This document shows, piece after piece, positions 24,802-35,302 of a DNA stretch of 64,000 bases. The stretch spans positions 310,001 to 374,000 of the forward strand of contig CAWFBW010000011.1 in the NCBI GenBank assembly GCA_963814165.1, given 5' to 3'. Position 1 is the stretch's first letter. Every line of letters begins with the position of its first letter. Both the position numbers and the translations under genes were made by a program. This DNA is from DASRAA01 sp963814165. Its GTDB lineage: Bacteria > Acidobacteriota > Terriglobia > Terriglobales > Acidobacteriaceae. The notes below the pieces were generated by a model that was not told the origin of the DNA, searched no databases, and was given only the letters and a program-made list of their open reading frames with translations.

Positions 24802-27307
24802 TCATTCCGTGCGAAGCGCCTTCATGGGATCGGTGGACGCAGCCCTTCGAGCGGGAAGCAGAGCTGCCAGCAAGACAACCAGCGTCACCATGACGACACC
24901 GAGCGCGAGCGACAGAGGATCGTAGGAGCTGACATCGTAGAGCTGGCTGCGAATCATGCGCGACAACAGCAGCGAAAGCGGGATCGTAATGACAACGCTG
25001 ATGACTGCCAGCCATAGAACGTCTCCCACGATCATCCGCACGACGCTGCCGCGCGCCGCGCCCAAAGCCATGCGAATACCGATCTCACGGGTGCGCTGGG
25101 CGGTGGAGTAAGCGAGCACTCCGTAAAGGCCGATGGCCGCAAGCAATGCCGCCAGTACTCCGAAACTCACAGCCAGCATAGCGACGATGCGCTCGCTGGA
25201 AAGGTTGTCGGCGATCATCTCGTCCATTGTGCGCACGTGGCTGAGCGCCAACTTGGAATCCAACTGCTGCATGGCGGTTCGGATGGAATTCTCGGTGCTC
25301 TGCGGCGACTGCCAGCTCCGCAGGACATAGGTAATGAAGTTCGGCTCCCGCGACTGGAACATGGCGCGGTACACGGTCCGCATGACAGGAGCACGTACGC
25401 CGGAGTGTTTCGTATCTCCCACCACACCGACGATGGTCGTCGGAATGGGCTTCTCACTGGTGCCGAAATTCAGCACATGGCCGAGGGCTGCCTGAGGGCT
25501 GCCGAAGTAGTGCTGCGCAAGGCTGACGCTCACCACGGCAACATCCTGTTTGCCGAGCGAATCGTCATCGGAGAAGACGCGTCCGGCAACGAGGGGAACC
25601 TGCATGGCAGTGAAGTATTGCGGGGTCACCCAGGGCATCTCGGCCTGCATGTCTTCGTCTTCGCGCGCGCTGTAGCCGGCAATCTTGAGGCTACTGGTGG
25701 TGTTGTCACCAGAGAGGTCAGGATCGTCAGTCGCGGCCACGGTGCGAACGCCGGGAAGGGCCGCGAGCGTAGTCAGAATGCGCTGGTTCAACGCCGTAAC
25801 CTGATCGGGCTGATAACCCGCGAGGCGAGGGTTCACGTTGAATCCGAGTAGATGGTCAGGAGTGAATCCCAGATCAACCGTTTGCAGATTTCGCAGTGTG
25901 CGCACGAACAAGCCGGCGCCAATCAAGAGCAACAGGCTGAGCGCAATCTGCGCCGACACCAGGAAGCGACGGAAGCGCAGCTTTCCCGCGGCGGCAGTGA
26001 CGGTCTGTTGCTTGAGCGAACTCACCACGTCGGGCTTCAAGAAATGCAGGGCCGGCGCGAGGCTGAACGCGAGCGACACCGTGAACGCCAGCGCAAAGGA
26101 GAAAAGCAGGATTCGCATATCGGGCGCATAGGTGAAGGGCAACTCCGGATCGGTGCCTCCCAATAACCGGCGAATCAGCACCTGGGCGACGACCGGGGCG
26201 ATCGCAACGCCGAGCGCACCTCCCAGCAATCCCAGCGAAATACCTTCCATCAGCAACTGGCGGACGATCTGCCAGCGCCCGGCGCCGAGGGCGTAGCGCA
26301 CCGAAATCTCGCGGGCACGTCCTGCCGCGCGGACCATCAAGAGACTCGAAACATTGACGCACGTCATCAAGACCAGGAGGACGACCATGCCCATCAGAAC
26401 CATCAGGGGCACGCGGATCTGGTCGCGCAGAGGCGAGAACCCGCGAGCGCCGTCGACCAATTGCAGATGCGAATCGTCGAGGAAGCGCTTTTGCCAGCGG
26501 TCCTTGTGTTCGAAGGTCTTGAATTCCTCGGCGCGCAGCGAGTGCCACAGGGGATCCATGGCCGCTTCCGCCTGCAGACGGCTTACACCGGGTTTGCGTC
26601 GTGCGGCCAGGGTAATCCATTGCGAGCGGCGGTCTTCCAGGTCCTGCCAGCGCGGCGTAATGATGCCTTTCGCCGTCAACGGGACGAACACATCTTCGAG
26701 GGCACCAGCCACAATACTATGGAAGGCCGGGGGCGCGACGCCGACGATGGTGAACGGCTGCGTGTTAATCAACAGCGACTGGTTCACGACGCCGGGATCG
26801 GAGGCAAAATGGGTCTTCCAATAATTGAAACTCAGCACGACGACGAGATTTCCATTCAGCGCCTCGTCGGAGGGAAGTATCAGGCGGCCAAGCGCGGGCC
26901 TGACGCCGAGCGCCTCGAAATAGTTGCCGGACACGAGTTCGCAAGCGGCCAGGTCGGGCTTATCGTTCCAACGCACGGCGACGTTCTGCTGATCGTTGGC
27001 AATCACGCTCTGGAACACTTGGTTGGTATCGCGCAAGTCGCGATACATGGGATAGGAAAAGTAATCTTTGTCTTCGCCGCCGTAGGAATTGAAGTGGCCG
27101 GGAGAGTCGCCGGTCCAGCGCAAGCGGACCAGTTGCTCGGGATGGGACACCGGGCAAACTCCGCAGCAGTGCCTGGTCCAGTAGCGTAAAGACTGCAGTA
27201 TTGGCGCCAATGCCCAACGCCAGGGTCAGTATGGCAACGGCAGTGAAGACCGGGGCCTTGCGCATCTGCCGCAGGCCGTATCGAAGTTCTTGAAGAATCA
27301 TCCGCAT
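24802..27307 (-). CDS. ADOP-type MacB-like permease, paralogue 1 (frameshift near N terminus)
   Basis: Acidobacterial duplicated orphan permease: a MacB/FtsX-type membrane protein with two FtsX units and no partner ATPase gene. N terminus MRMILQELRYGLRQMRKAP and first membrane segment (VAILTLALGIGANTAVF) lie in one frame; the rest (from VSHPEQLVRLRWTGD) in another, the change needing removal of one G near 27149-27154. The periplasmic MacB-type domain, membrane segments around GMVVLLVLMTCVNVSSLLMV and GVLAALLAAIGLYGVLAYS, and the C-terminal family signature LPARRAASTDPMKALRTE are intact. Closed up, it is about 835 residues, slightly longer than its neighbours. Last gene of the minus-strand array. 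Confidence 0.85.
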
Positions 27308-27337
27308 GGTTTTTATCTCTCGGTCAAGGTCAAGAAA

Positions 27338-29783
27338 CTACTCCGTTCGCAGCGCCTTCATTGGCTCGATGGAGGCGGCGCGACGGGCGGGCAGATAACT
27401 CGCCAGCAATACGGTTGCAATCAGTAGAGCGGCCGCGCCAAGCCAGGGCGCGATGTGCAGCACGCTGACCCGGAACAGCAAGCTGGTAAACACGCGCCCA
27501 AGGAAGCGCGGCGGCGACAATGCCGCACGCAATGCCGATAGCCGCCAGGCGAAGTCCCTGCATCAACACCAGTCGCAGTACGCTGCCACGCTGCGCTCCG
27601 AGCGCCATGCGCACCCCCAACTCGCGGGTACGCAGGCGGACGGAGAAGCTGATAATCCCGTAGAGTCCCAGGGCAGCCAACAATAGCGCCAGGGCAGCGA
27701 ATGCTCCCAGCAGGATGACGACGAACTTGCGGCCTACCAGCGACTCATTCACTCGCTGTTCCATGGTCTTGACATCGTAGATTGGAATACTAGAATCGCC
27801 TGCGCGCACGGCGGCCGCGAGGTCTGCCGTCAGATTCTCCGCCGGACGGGAGCTGCGGACCAGCAGGGAAGCGCTCAGGTTCGGAAACTGGGCGATCGGA
27901 AGGTAGTAGAAGCCCTCTTTGGTGTCGGCTTCGAGCGAGTTCGCACGGGCGTGAGACACGAGTCCCACAATCGTGAACCAAGGTCCCTTGTTCGGGTCCT
28001 CAAATCCAATGTGTTGACCGATGGGATTTTGGCCGGGCCAATACTGGCGGGCGAGGACCTCGTCCACGATCGCGACCTTTTCGGTAGTTTTGCGGTCGCC
28101 GTCGGTAAAATCGCGGCCCTGCAGGACGGGAATCCGCAACGTCTCGAAATAGTCAGGCGAGATCACCCGAATGTTGCCGTGCGGGCCGGGATCTTTCGGT
28201 CCCTTGGGACGTCCCTGAATGAAAAAGCTCGCCATGCCTCCGTTATTGCTGAACGGCAGAGAGTCTACCAGCGCGGCGGACTGCACACCCGGTATAGCGC
28301 GGAGCCGGTCTTCGAGCGCGGTGAGAAATGCGGCCTGCTTCTCGTCTTTGTCGTAGACGGACTTCGGCAGCGAAAAAGAAGCAGACGCCACGCCGTAGGC
28401 CTGGAAGCCGGTCTCGACTGTCTCCAGCGCTTTAAGGCTGCTGAACAACAGTCCAGCACCTGCCAGAAGCAAAAGCGAGAGCGCGACTTGCGCAATCACA
28501 AGGAATGAGCGGGCGCGTTGGCCGGCTCGACCAGCGGTGCCAGAGCGTCCCGATTCGTGCAGAGCCCCGAACCAGCCGGGTTGCGTGCGATGCCACGCGG
28601 GTACGACTCCGCACAACAAAGAGCACACTGCTGCGACGATGACGACGAAGAACAGTACCGGCCCGGTAAACGACAGATGCAGATAGTTGGCCAAGTTGGG
28701 TGGCAATCCGCGCAATAGCAGTGGGGCGGCGGCCAATGCGACCAGAAATCCGAGGGCCAGACCTGCGATGGTGAGCACGACGCTCTCGATCAGCGCCTGG
28801 CGAATCAAGGCCCAGCGGGAAGCGCCCAACGCGATTCGTACCGCCAGATCGCGCTGTCTCGCCGAGGCCCTAGCGATCTGCAGCCCGGCGATATTGGCGC
28901 AGGCGATGAGCAGCACCATACCCACGGCAGCCAGCAGCATGGTCAAGGGCTTGCGCAGGTTGCCGCCGATGAACTCAGTCAATGGCATACAGAACATCCC
29001 CCACCCACTGGCGCGACCGTAACTACCGCTTCCCTCAGACGCGATGTTCTGCTCGGCTTTCATGTTGAGGTACGCATTGGCCTGTTGAATGGTGGCACCG
29101 GGCTTCAGCCGGGCCACGCCAAAGAGGTACTCGTTGTACCGGTGATCCGGATCGTGGTAGCGGGCCGGCGGAAGCGCAATGGGCACCCACAACTCAGCTT
29201 GATTGGGCCATCGGAAATCGGGGCCCATGACGCCAATGACACGAAACGAGCGCTGGTCGAGAATGATGGAGCGGCCAATGATCGCAGGGTCGCTGCCAAA
29301 GCGCTTCTTCCACGCCTCGTTCGACAGCACGGCCACGAGGCCGGCGCCGGGCTGGTCTTCTTCGGCATTGAAGACCCGTCCCAGCGCGGGGCGCACTCCA
29401 AACACGTCGAAATACTGCGACGAAACCTGGGCGCCATTCAATAGCTCCGGGTTGGCGTTATCTCGGCTGAAATTGAAGGTCGCGGCATTCATCACGGCCG
29501 CAGCGGAGAAGATGTTTTTCCCTTCCGCCGCGTCGCCGAAATCGGGCGCGGAGATCGAGATGTTGCCCAGGTCGGCGAGTCCGCCGTACTTCGCCCGAAG
29601 TGCGACAAGGTTTCCCGAATTCGGTATTCCGCTAGGATTCAGCAATACGGCGTTGGTCACCGTGAACACGGCGATGTTGGCCCCGATGCCGAGCGCGAGC
29701 GTGAGCACGGACACGATTGCAAATCCTGGAGACTTGGCAAGCTGCCGGATGGCATAGCGAAATTGGTGCGATATCGAATTCAC
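27338..29783 (-). CDS. ADOP-type MacB-like permease, paralogue 2 (frameshift near C terminus)
   Basis: Same family: ISHQFRYAIRQLAKSPGFAI, first membrane segment VLTLALGIGANIAVF, periplasmic domain (VSSQYFDVFGVRPALGRVFN), then GMVLLIACANIAGLQIARAS and SFLVIAQVALSLLLLAGAG. One extra base near 27500-27510 breaks the last membrane region; after correction the protein ends with the family signature LPARRAASIEPMKALRTE at 27338, as its paralogues do. Uncorrected, it reads into 8 bp more of unrelated sequence. 30 bp separate it from paralogue 1, so the array is probably one transcript. Confidence 0.85.
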
Positions 29784-29805
29784 GAGCGATCTCCTTCGTT
29801 CACAT

Positions 29806-32235
29806 TTACTCCGATCGGAGTGCCTGCATGGGCTCGATGGCAGCGGCGCGGCGGGCCGGGATGTAGCTGGCCGCGAGCGCGGCCACCAGCAAAAGCGTCA
29901 CTACGCTCGTCAAGATGAACAAGTCTGCCGGTCTCACCTGGAACAGCAGGCTCGCGAGCAGTCGGCCTACTGCCACCGAACACAGCGCGCCCGCCAACAC
30001 TCCGATCAGCGCGAGTTTCATGCCGCTGAGCATGACCAGCTTCAGCAGGTCATCGCGCTGCGCGCCAAGCGCCAGGCGGATGCCCAGCTCCCGACTGCGC
30101 TGGGCGACGAAGTAGGCGAGCAGGCCATATATTCCAATTGTCGCCAGCACCAACGCCAACGCGGCGAAGCCACCAATCAAGACTGCGGGGTAGCGCCGCA
30201 TCAACGCCGACGGAGACTCGCGAATGATCTGGTCCATCGTCACCATCGAGGTGACCGGCAATTCGGGATCGAGATCGTGCAGTACCTTGCGCGCGCTTTC
30301 GGAGAAGCTGCCGGGATCGGTTTTGGTGCGGATGACAACACCCAGCGACGAATTCGGGCTCTGCGCGAACGGATCATAAAACACCGGCGTCGGACTCTGG
30401 TCAAGGCTACCGACATTTTCGTTTCCCACGATGCCGACGATCTCGACCAGGTTCGGTTCATTGGTGTAGGTGAAATCGATCCGCTTACCAATCAGGTTGC
30501 CATCCGAAGCGAGCACCTTCGCAAAGGCCTGGTTGACGACTACAACATGAGGCGAATCCATGTTGTCGTGGTCGTTAAACCAGCGGCCGGCGATCAACGG
30601 TATGCCCATCGTCGAGAAGTAGCTGGGACTCACGTCGCGGCCATTGGCCTCGTGCTCGAAGTCGGCCTTGCGGGGATGGCCTTCCACCACAAAGCGAGAC
30701 GTGCCGCCGGCGCCGGTAAGAGGAATGGCGCTCGCAGTTGCTACCGACTGAACTCCGGGTAGCTGCTGAAGCCGTGCGCGGAGGTTCCGGTCAAAGGCGA
30801 TCGCCTGCATTGGCGAAGTGTACTTCTTGTCGGGCAAGACAGTTTGAAACGTGAGTAGGTGCGCCGAAGTGAACCCGGGATCGACGTTCAGTAATTTGTT
30901 GAGACTCTTCAGCAGCAGACCGGCGCCCACGAGCAACACGATCGCCAACGCGATCTGAGTCACGACCAGGCCGTTTCGAAGCCGGTGCCGCAGCGACGCG
31001 TCGGTTGTTCGGCTTCCATCCTGCATCGCTTCGCTGGCTGCTTGACGCGAACCCTGTAGCGCGGGAGCCAATCCGAACAACACGCCCGCTGACACCGACA
31101 CGACTGAACAAAATGCAAACACCCTGGCGTCGAGATGCAAGCCGGTCAGGAATGGCAGCATTGCCAACTGGTCTTTGGGAATACTGGCAATCAAAATCGG
31201 CAACAGTGTCGAGGCAAGGAAGATTCCGGCCACTCCACCAACTACGGCGAGGATAAGGCTCTCCGTCAAGAGTAACCGGAGAATCTGTGAGCGCGACGCA
31301 CCCAACGCAATTCGCACCGCCAGTTCTTTTTGCCGCGACACTGATCGGGCCAGTTGCATGGCCGCAAGATTGGAGCAGGTGATCAGCAGCACCGCGCCCA
31401 CGGCACCCAGGAGAATGAGCAGAATCGGACGCACCGGACCGAGCAACTTCTCGCGCAAAGGCGTGATGCGAATGCCGACATCCTGGTTCGAATCCGGATA
31501 CTGTTGTGCAAGTTGTTTCGCGATGGTCGAGGCTTCAGCCTGGGCTCTTTCCAATGTGACGCCGGGCTTGAGTCGCGCTACCGGGTAGATCCAGAACGCA
31601 TTGCGGCGCGACTGCCACTCGTCCACTGCCAGCGGCATGTAGAAATCTGCGCCACGGCTGGGAATGAACTGAAATTCGCGCGGCAGCACTCCGACCACGG
31701 AGTAAAGTTCGCCATTCATCTTGAGGCCGCGCCCTAAGATGCCTGGGTCGCCGCCGAAGCGGTTCTGCCAGCCCTGATAGCTGAGGACCACGGCCCGCTC
31801 TCCGCCTGCGGCATCGGCATTCGACTGGAAACTCCTGCCCAATGCCAGGCGCACACCCAGAACATCGAAGAAGTTGGCGCTTACTACTCCCACCGGTACC
31901 TGCTCACTGCCGTCGCGTCCGGAGTATGTGGCGGAGTACGCCGAGTAACCGCCCACCGCCTCAAACGATTGGCTGTGGTCCCGCAAATCGACCAGGTTGG
32001 GATAGGCGAATTCCATCTCCGTAAAGTCGCCCGCAGTGCGAGTTTGCTGCATGTGTACCAGGCTCGAGGGCGACCGATAGGGCAGCGAGCGCAACAGACT
32101 GGCGTTTACCAGGGTGAAGATCGCGGTGTTAGCGCCGATTCCAAGTGCAAGGATGAGCACCGACACGATGGCGAATCCCGGAGACTTGGAGAGTTTCCGG
32201 ATGGCGTAACGAACATCCTGCACGACGGAACGCAC
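29806..32235 (-). CDS. ADOP-type MacB-like permease, paralogue 3
   Basis: 809 residues, intact. VRYAIRKLSKSPGFAIVSVL with first membrane segment, periplasmic MacB-type domain (GVVSANFFDVLGVRLALGRS, VVLSYQGWQNRFGGDPGIL), FtsX unit (VLLITCSNLAAMQLARSVSR, QKELAVRIALGASRSQILR), a second membrane/periplasm unit and a final FtsX unit (RSRELGIRLALGAQRDDLLK) with the C-terminal signature IPARRAAAIEPMQALRSE. It probably sits in the inner membrane; substrate unknown. Only 22 bp separate it from paralogue 2. Confidence 0.93.
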   Translation of the reverse strand: MRSVVQDVRYAIRKLSKSPGFAIVSVLILALGIGANTAIFTLVNASLLRSLPYRSPSSLVHMQQTRTAGDFTEMEFAYPNLVDLRDHSQSFEAVGGYSAYSATYSGRDGSEQVPVGVVSANFFDVLGVRLALGRSFQSNADAAGGERAVVLSYQGWQNRFGGDPGILGRGLKMNGELYSVVGVLPREFQFIPSRGADFYMPLAVDEWQSRRNAFWIYPVARLKPGVTLERAQAEASTIAKQLAQQYPDSNQDVGIRITPLREKLLGPVRPILLILLGAVGAVLLITCSNLAAMQLARSVSRQKELAVRIALGASRSQILRLLLTESLILAVVGGVAGIFLASTLLPILIASIPKDQLAMLPFLTGLHLDARVFAFCSVVSVSAGVLFGLAPALQGSRQAASEAMQDGSRTTDASLRHRLRNGLVVTQIALAIVLLVGAGLLLKSLNKLLNVDPGFTSAHLLTFQTVLPDKKYTSPMQAIAFDRNLRARLQQLPGVQSVATASAIPLTGAGGTSRFVVEGHPRKADFEHEANGRDVSPSYFSTMGIPLIAGRWFNDHDNMDSPHVVVVNQAFAKVLASDGNLIGKRIDFTYTNEPNLVEIVGIVGNENVGSLDQSPTPVFYDPFAQSPNSSLGVVIRTKTDPGSFSESARKVLHDLDPELPVTSMVTMDQIIRESPSALMRRYPAVLIGGFAALALVLATIGIYGLLAYFVAQRSRELGIRLALGAQRDDLLKLVMLSGMKLALIGVLAGALCSVAVGRLLASLLFQVRPADLFILTSVVTLLLVAALAASYIPARRAAAIEPMQALRSE

Positions 32236-32258
32236 TGTTGGTCTCCTCTACTCCTTGA

Positions 32259-34697
32259 CTACTCCGAACGCAGGGCCTGCATAGGTTCGATGGATGCGGC
32301 CCGGCGGGCCGGCAACCACGCTGCAAACGCGGCCGCAATCACCAGCACCAGCACCGAGCCTGCGGCACTCATCGCATCAAAGGGTGAAACTCCGTACAGC
32401 AGGCTCTTCATCACACGCACCGCAAAAAACGCGCCCACGGCACCCACGGCGATGCCGCCCAACACAATCCATCCGCTTTCCCGCAGGACCATTGCGAAGA
32501 TGCGACGCCGTTCAGCGCCGAGTGCGACCCGCAGCGCAAACTCTCTGGTTCGCTCCACTACCGAGTACGCCAACCCGGCATACACGCCCAGCGTTGCAAC
32601 CAGCAGGCTGCAGATGGCGTAAATCCCAATCAGTTGGGCAGGCGCCTTGGCATCCGAGTACGACGCCTGAATGTGATCATGCATCGTTTCAATGTCATTG
32701 ACGGGCAGGGTACTGTCGAGCGCTGCAACCTGCTGGTCGAGTCCGGAGAGCAGGTTCTGCGCCGAGGTATTGCCACGCAGCACAATCGAAAACCAGCCCT
32801 GATAGTCCTGCAGCAACGACAGGTAAACAACCGGATCGCTGGCGTCCAACGATACATGACGGTAGATAATGTTGCGGTTTACGCCCACCACCTCGCACGA
32901 CTTCTTGCCGACGGTGATTTGCGACCCAACGACATTACCCTTCGGCCAGTACTTTTGCGCCATGCCCTGATTCACGACGGCCACACAGGGCGACCCTTCT
33001 GCGTCGTGGTCGTTGAACTCGCGCCCCTGCAGAATGGGAATCTGGAACGCCTTGAAGTAGTCCGGCGCTACGGAGTCCACGACGGTGCTCATGCTCTCGT
33101 CTTTGGCCGGCTGATATCCGGCAACGGCAACGTCGCGGACGTTACCTCCACCGCTGAGGCCCATGGGAACGTAGCTCGTCAGCGACGCGGTGTTCACCCC
33201 CGGAAGGGCACGGAGCTTCTCCAGCAGTGCGCGTTGAAAGGCCAGCCCATTTTGCTCGGTATATCCGGCGCGAGTGAGGTCTAGGGAAGCGACCAATACG
33301 TTTTGCGTTGTGAACCCGGGATCGCGATGGACCACGTTCCACAAGGTACGAGTCAGCAGTCCACTGGCGACCAGGACCACGAAGCAGAGCGCAAGCTGCA
33401 GGCTGAGCAGGGCATTGCGGCGCTTGCGGGAACGGCTGCCGATGACGGCCGTGGCTCCGTCGTGCAGCGCGCTCACCTGCGAGGTCTTGAGCACCTGGCG
33501 GGCAGGGAAGAGTCCGCACGCGAGGACGGTAATCGCAGTCAGAATGGTCGCAAACGCCAGGATGCGCAAGTCAGGCTGCAAGTTGAACACAAACGACATG
33601 TCAACCTTCGGCAGCAGGCCATACATAGCGCGCGCCAAGCCGATACTAGCCAGCCATCCGGCAGCTCCGGCGATGAAGGCGAGTACGGCGGTTTCCGTCA
33701 ACAACTGACGCAGCAACCGGCCGCGCGTCGCTCCCAAGGAAGCGCGAACCGCCAATTCCCGCGCGCGTCGCGAGCTCCTCTGAATCAACAGTACGGTGAC
33801 GTTGGCGCACACAAGCGCCAGGAGTAACCCGGCAGCGCAGAGCAAGAGAGGAACTATGGCGCTGACGTCGCCGAAGACGCCCCGCTGCATGTGGCCCGGG
33901 TCGGAGAGAAACAAGTCCCAACCGTTAAAGTAGGAAGATTTCTTAGCGGCGGCAAACTGGTGCGCAAGAGTATGGAGTTCAGCCGATGCCTGCTCGTCCG
34001 TGACGCCAGGACGCAGCCGGCCGGCGACTTGCAGACCAAAGTTACGCGCCATCAAGGGATCAGGTTTGCTGTCGGTCAATGCCGACAGCTCGCTGAACGG
34101 GACCCACAGCGACTGCCCGAGGCCGCCATAGATTCCGACGAAGTTCTCCGGAGCTACGCCGATGATGGTCAGCGGATGCCGGTTCACATTGATCGTGCGG
34201 CCAACAATTCCTGGATCCGATTGAAAGCGCGCCCGCCACAGGTCATAGCCGATGACGACTTCGGGCGCGGAGCCGTAAGCGCGATCGTCGTGCAGTCCGA
34301 AAGTTCGTCCTAGCGCAGGTTTCACGCCCAGCATGTGGAAATAGTTGCTGGCCACAATGCCGGCCCAATATCGCTGCGGCTTTGCGTTGCCACCGGCGAG
34401 GTCGACCGGAAGCATCTCATGCGCTGTCAGCTCTGCGAATCCTTGATGGTGCTCGCGAAGATACAGAAGCTGGTCGTAATGCAGCGTATAGCCGCGGTTG
34501 CCCTGGACGCTGGCGTCAAGGCTGCGAATTTCGCTGGCGCGTTCGACCTGCGGCCAGGGATTGAACAACACCGCATTCGCCCATGTGAACACCGTGGTCA
34601 CGGCGCCGATGCCGACGGCGAGCGTGAGCACCACGACCATTGCAAATCCCGGGCTCTTCTTGAGCTGTCTTAGCGCGTAACGTAAATCTTGACCCAT
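32259..34697 (-). CDS. ADOP-type MacB-like permease, paralogue 4
   Basis: 812 residues, intact, first gene of the array. Seen: MGQDLRYALRQLKKSPGFAM, first membrane segment VVLTLAVGIGAVTTVFTW, periplasmic domain with ASNYFHMLGVKPALGRTF, FtsX units around LLALVCANVTVLLIQRSSRR and TLGVYAGLAYSVVERTREFA, and the end LPARRAASIEPMQALRSE. It is the most divergent of the four in its periplasmic part. No ATP-binding or membrane-fusion gene lies on either side, as is usual for the family. Any promoter should lie in 34698-34900. Confidence 0.93.
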   Translation of the reverse strand: MGQDLRYALRQLKKSPGFAMVVVLTLAVGIGAVTTVFTWANAVLFNPWPQVERASEIRSLDASVQGNRGYTLHYDQLLYLREHHQGFAELTAHEMLPVDLAGGNAKPQRYWAGIVASNYFHMLGVKPALGRTFGLHDDRAYGSAPEVVIGYDLWRARFQSDPGIVGRTINVNRHPLTIIGVAPENFVGIYGGLGQSLWVPFSELSALTDSKPDPLMARNFGLQVAGRLRPGVTDEQASAELHTLAHQFAAAKKSSYFNGWDLFLSDPGHMQRGVFGDVSAIVPLLLCAAGLLLALVCANVTVLLIQRSSRRARELAVRASLGATRGRLLRQLLTETAVLAFIAGAAGWLASIGLARAMYGLLPKVDMSFVFNLQPDLRILAFATILTAITVLACGLFPARQVLKTSQVSALHDGATAVIGSRSRKRRNALLSLQLALCFVVLVASGLLTRTLWNVVHRDPGFTTQNVLVASLDLTRAGYTEQNGLAFQRALLEKLRALPGVNTASLTSYVPMGLSGGGNVRDVAVAGYQPAKDESMSTVVDSVAPDYFKAFQIPILQGREFNDHDAEGSPCVAVVNQGMAQKYWPKGNVVGSQITVGKKSCEVVGVNRNIIYRHVSLDASDPVVYLSLLQDYQGWFSIVLRGNTSAQNLLSGLDQQVAALDSTLPVNDIETMHDHIQASYSDAKAPAQLIGIYAICSLLVATLGVYAGLAYSVVERTREFALRVALGAERRRIFAMVLRESGWIVLGGIAVGAVGAFFAVRVMKSLLYGVSPFDAMSAAGSVLVLVIAAAFAAWLPARRAASIEPMQALRSE

Positions 34698-34901
34698 ACA
34701 TACCCCTGTCTTGCAAATGCCGGCACCCGAAGTTATACGTTATTGGACAGTGTGCACGAGGCCTTCCACCATGTACTCTTTGCTAGTCAACAGGTTAGCG
34801 ACCGATACGCGACCCGCATGTCCGGCCTCGCAATCGCCTGTCCACTTGCGGACAGCGCCCGTGAACGGTTGTACGGAGTTGGCTGGCGTTAGTTCCCGCA
34901 A

Positions 34902-34932
34902 TTGTCGTTGGGTCGTCTCGCTCCGCTACAAT
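34902..34932 (+). promoter_or_regulatory. Possible sigma-70-type promoter of the CDGSH gene
   Basis: TTGTCG at 34902 and TACAAT at 34927 with a long 19-base spacer, placing a start some 30 bp before the CDGSH gene. Weak by spacing. Confidence 0.3.
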
Positions 34933-34970
34933 GGTTGAAACACAAGTGCGAACCGAGGAAGAGGACGAAC

Positions 34971-35207
34971 ATGGCACAGGTAAAGATCACCATCCGCAGG
35001 AACGGCCCCTATCGGGTGGAAGCTCCAGAGGGAACCATTGAACTGGTCGATGCAGACGGCAATGCGTACGATTTGACGGGCAAACCGGCATTTTCTCTCT
35101 GCCGCTGCGGTGCCTCCGTGAACAAACCGTTTTGCGACGGAACCCACTCCAAGATCGGATTCCAGGCAGCAGAAGCAGCCGCCAAAAAGGCCGACGAGAC
35201 GGCTTAG
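34971..35207 (+). CDS. CDGSH-type iron-sulfur domain protein
   Basis: 78 residues from ATG 34971 with GAGG upstream. The C-terminal half carries the full 2Fe-2S signature CRCGASVNKPFCDGTHSKIGF (C-x-C-x7-C...DGTH; three Cys and one His ligands). The N-terminal half (VKITIRRNGPYRVEAPEGTI, YDLTGKPAFSL) is the strand that usually precedes it. mitoNEET-type proteins carry labile clusters in redox or iron handling; the bacterial role is not defined. It stands alone, divergent from the ADOP array. Confidence 0.92.
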   Translation: MAQVKITIRRNGPYRVEAPEGTIELVDADGNAYDLTGKPAFSLCRCGASVNKPFCDGTHSKIGFQAAEAAAKKADETA

Positions 35208-35302
35208 CAATCGCTTAACTAATTGCAGTTGCAGAAAACGGCCGCCCACAACGTCCCTTGCTGTTTGGCTGGGAATTTCCGCCGCACGAGTTCAGCGACT
35301 GC

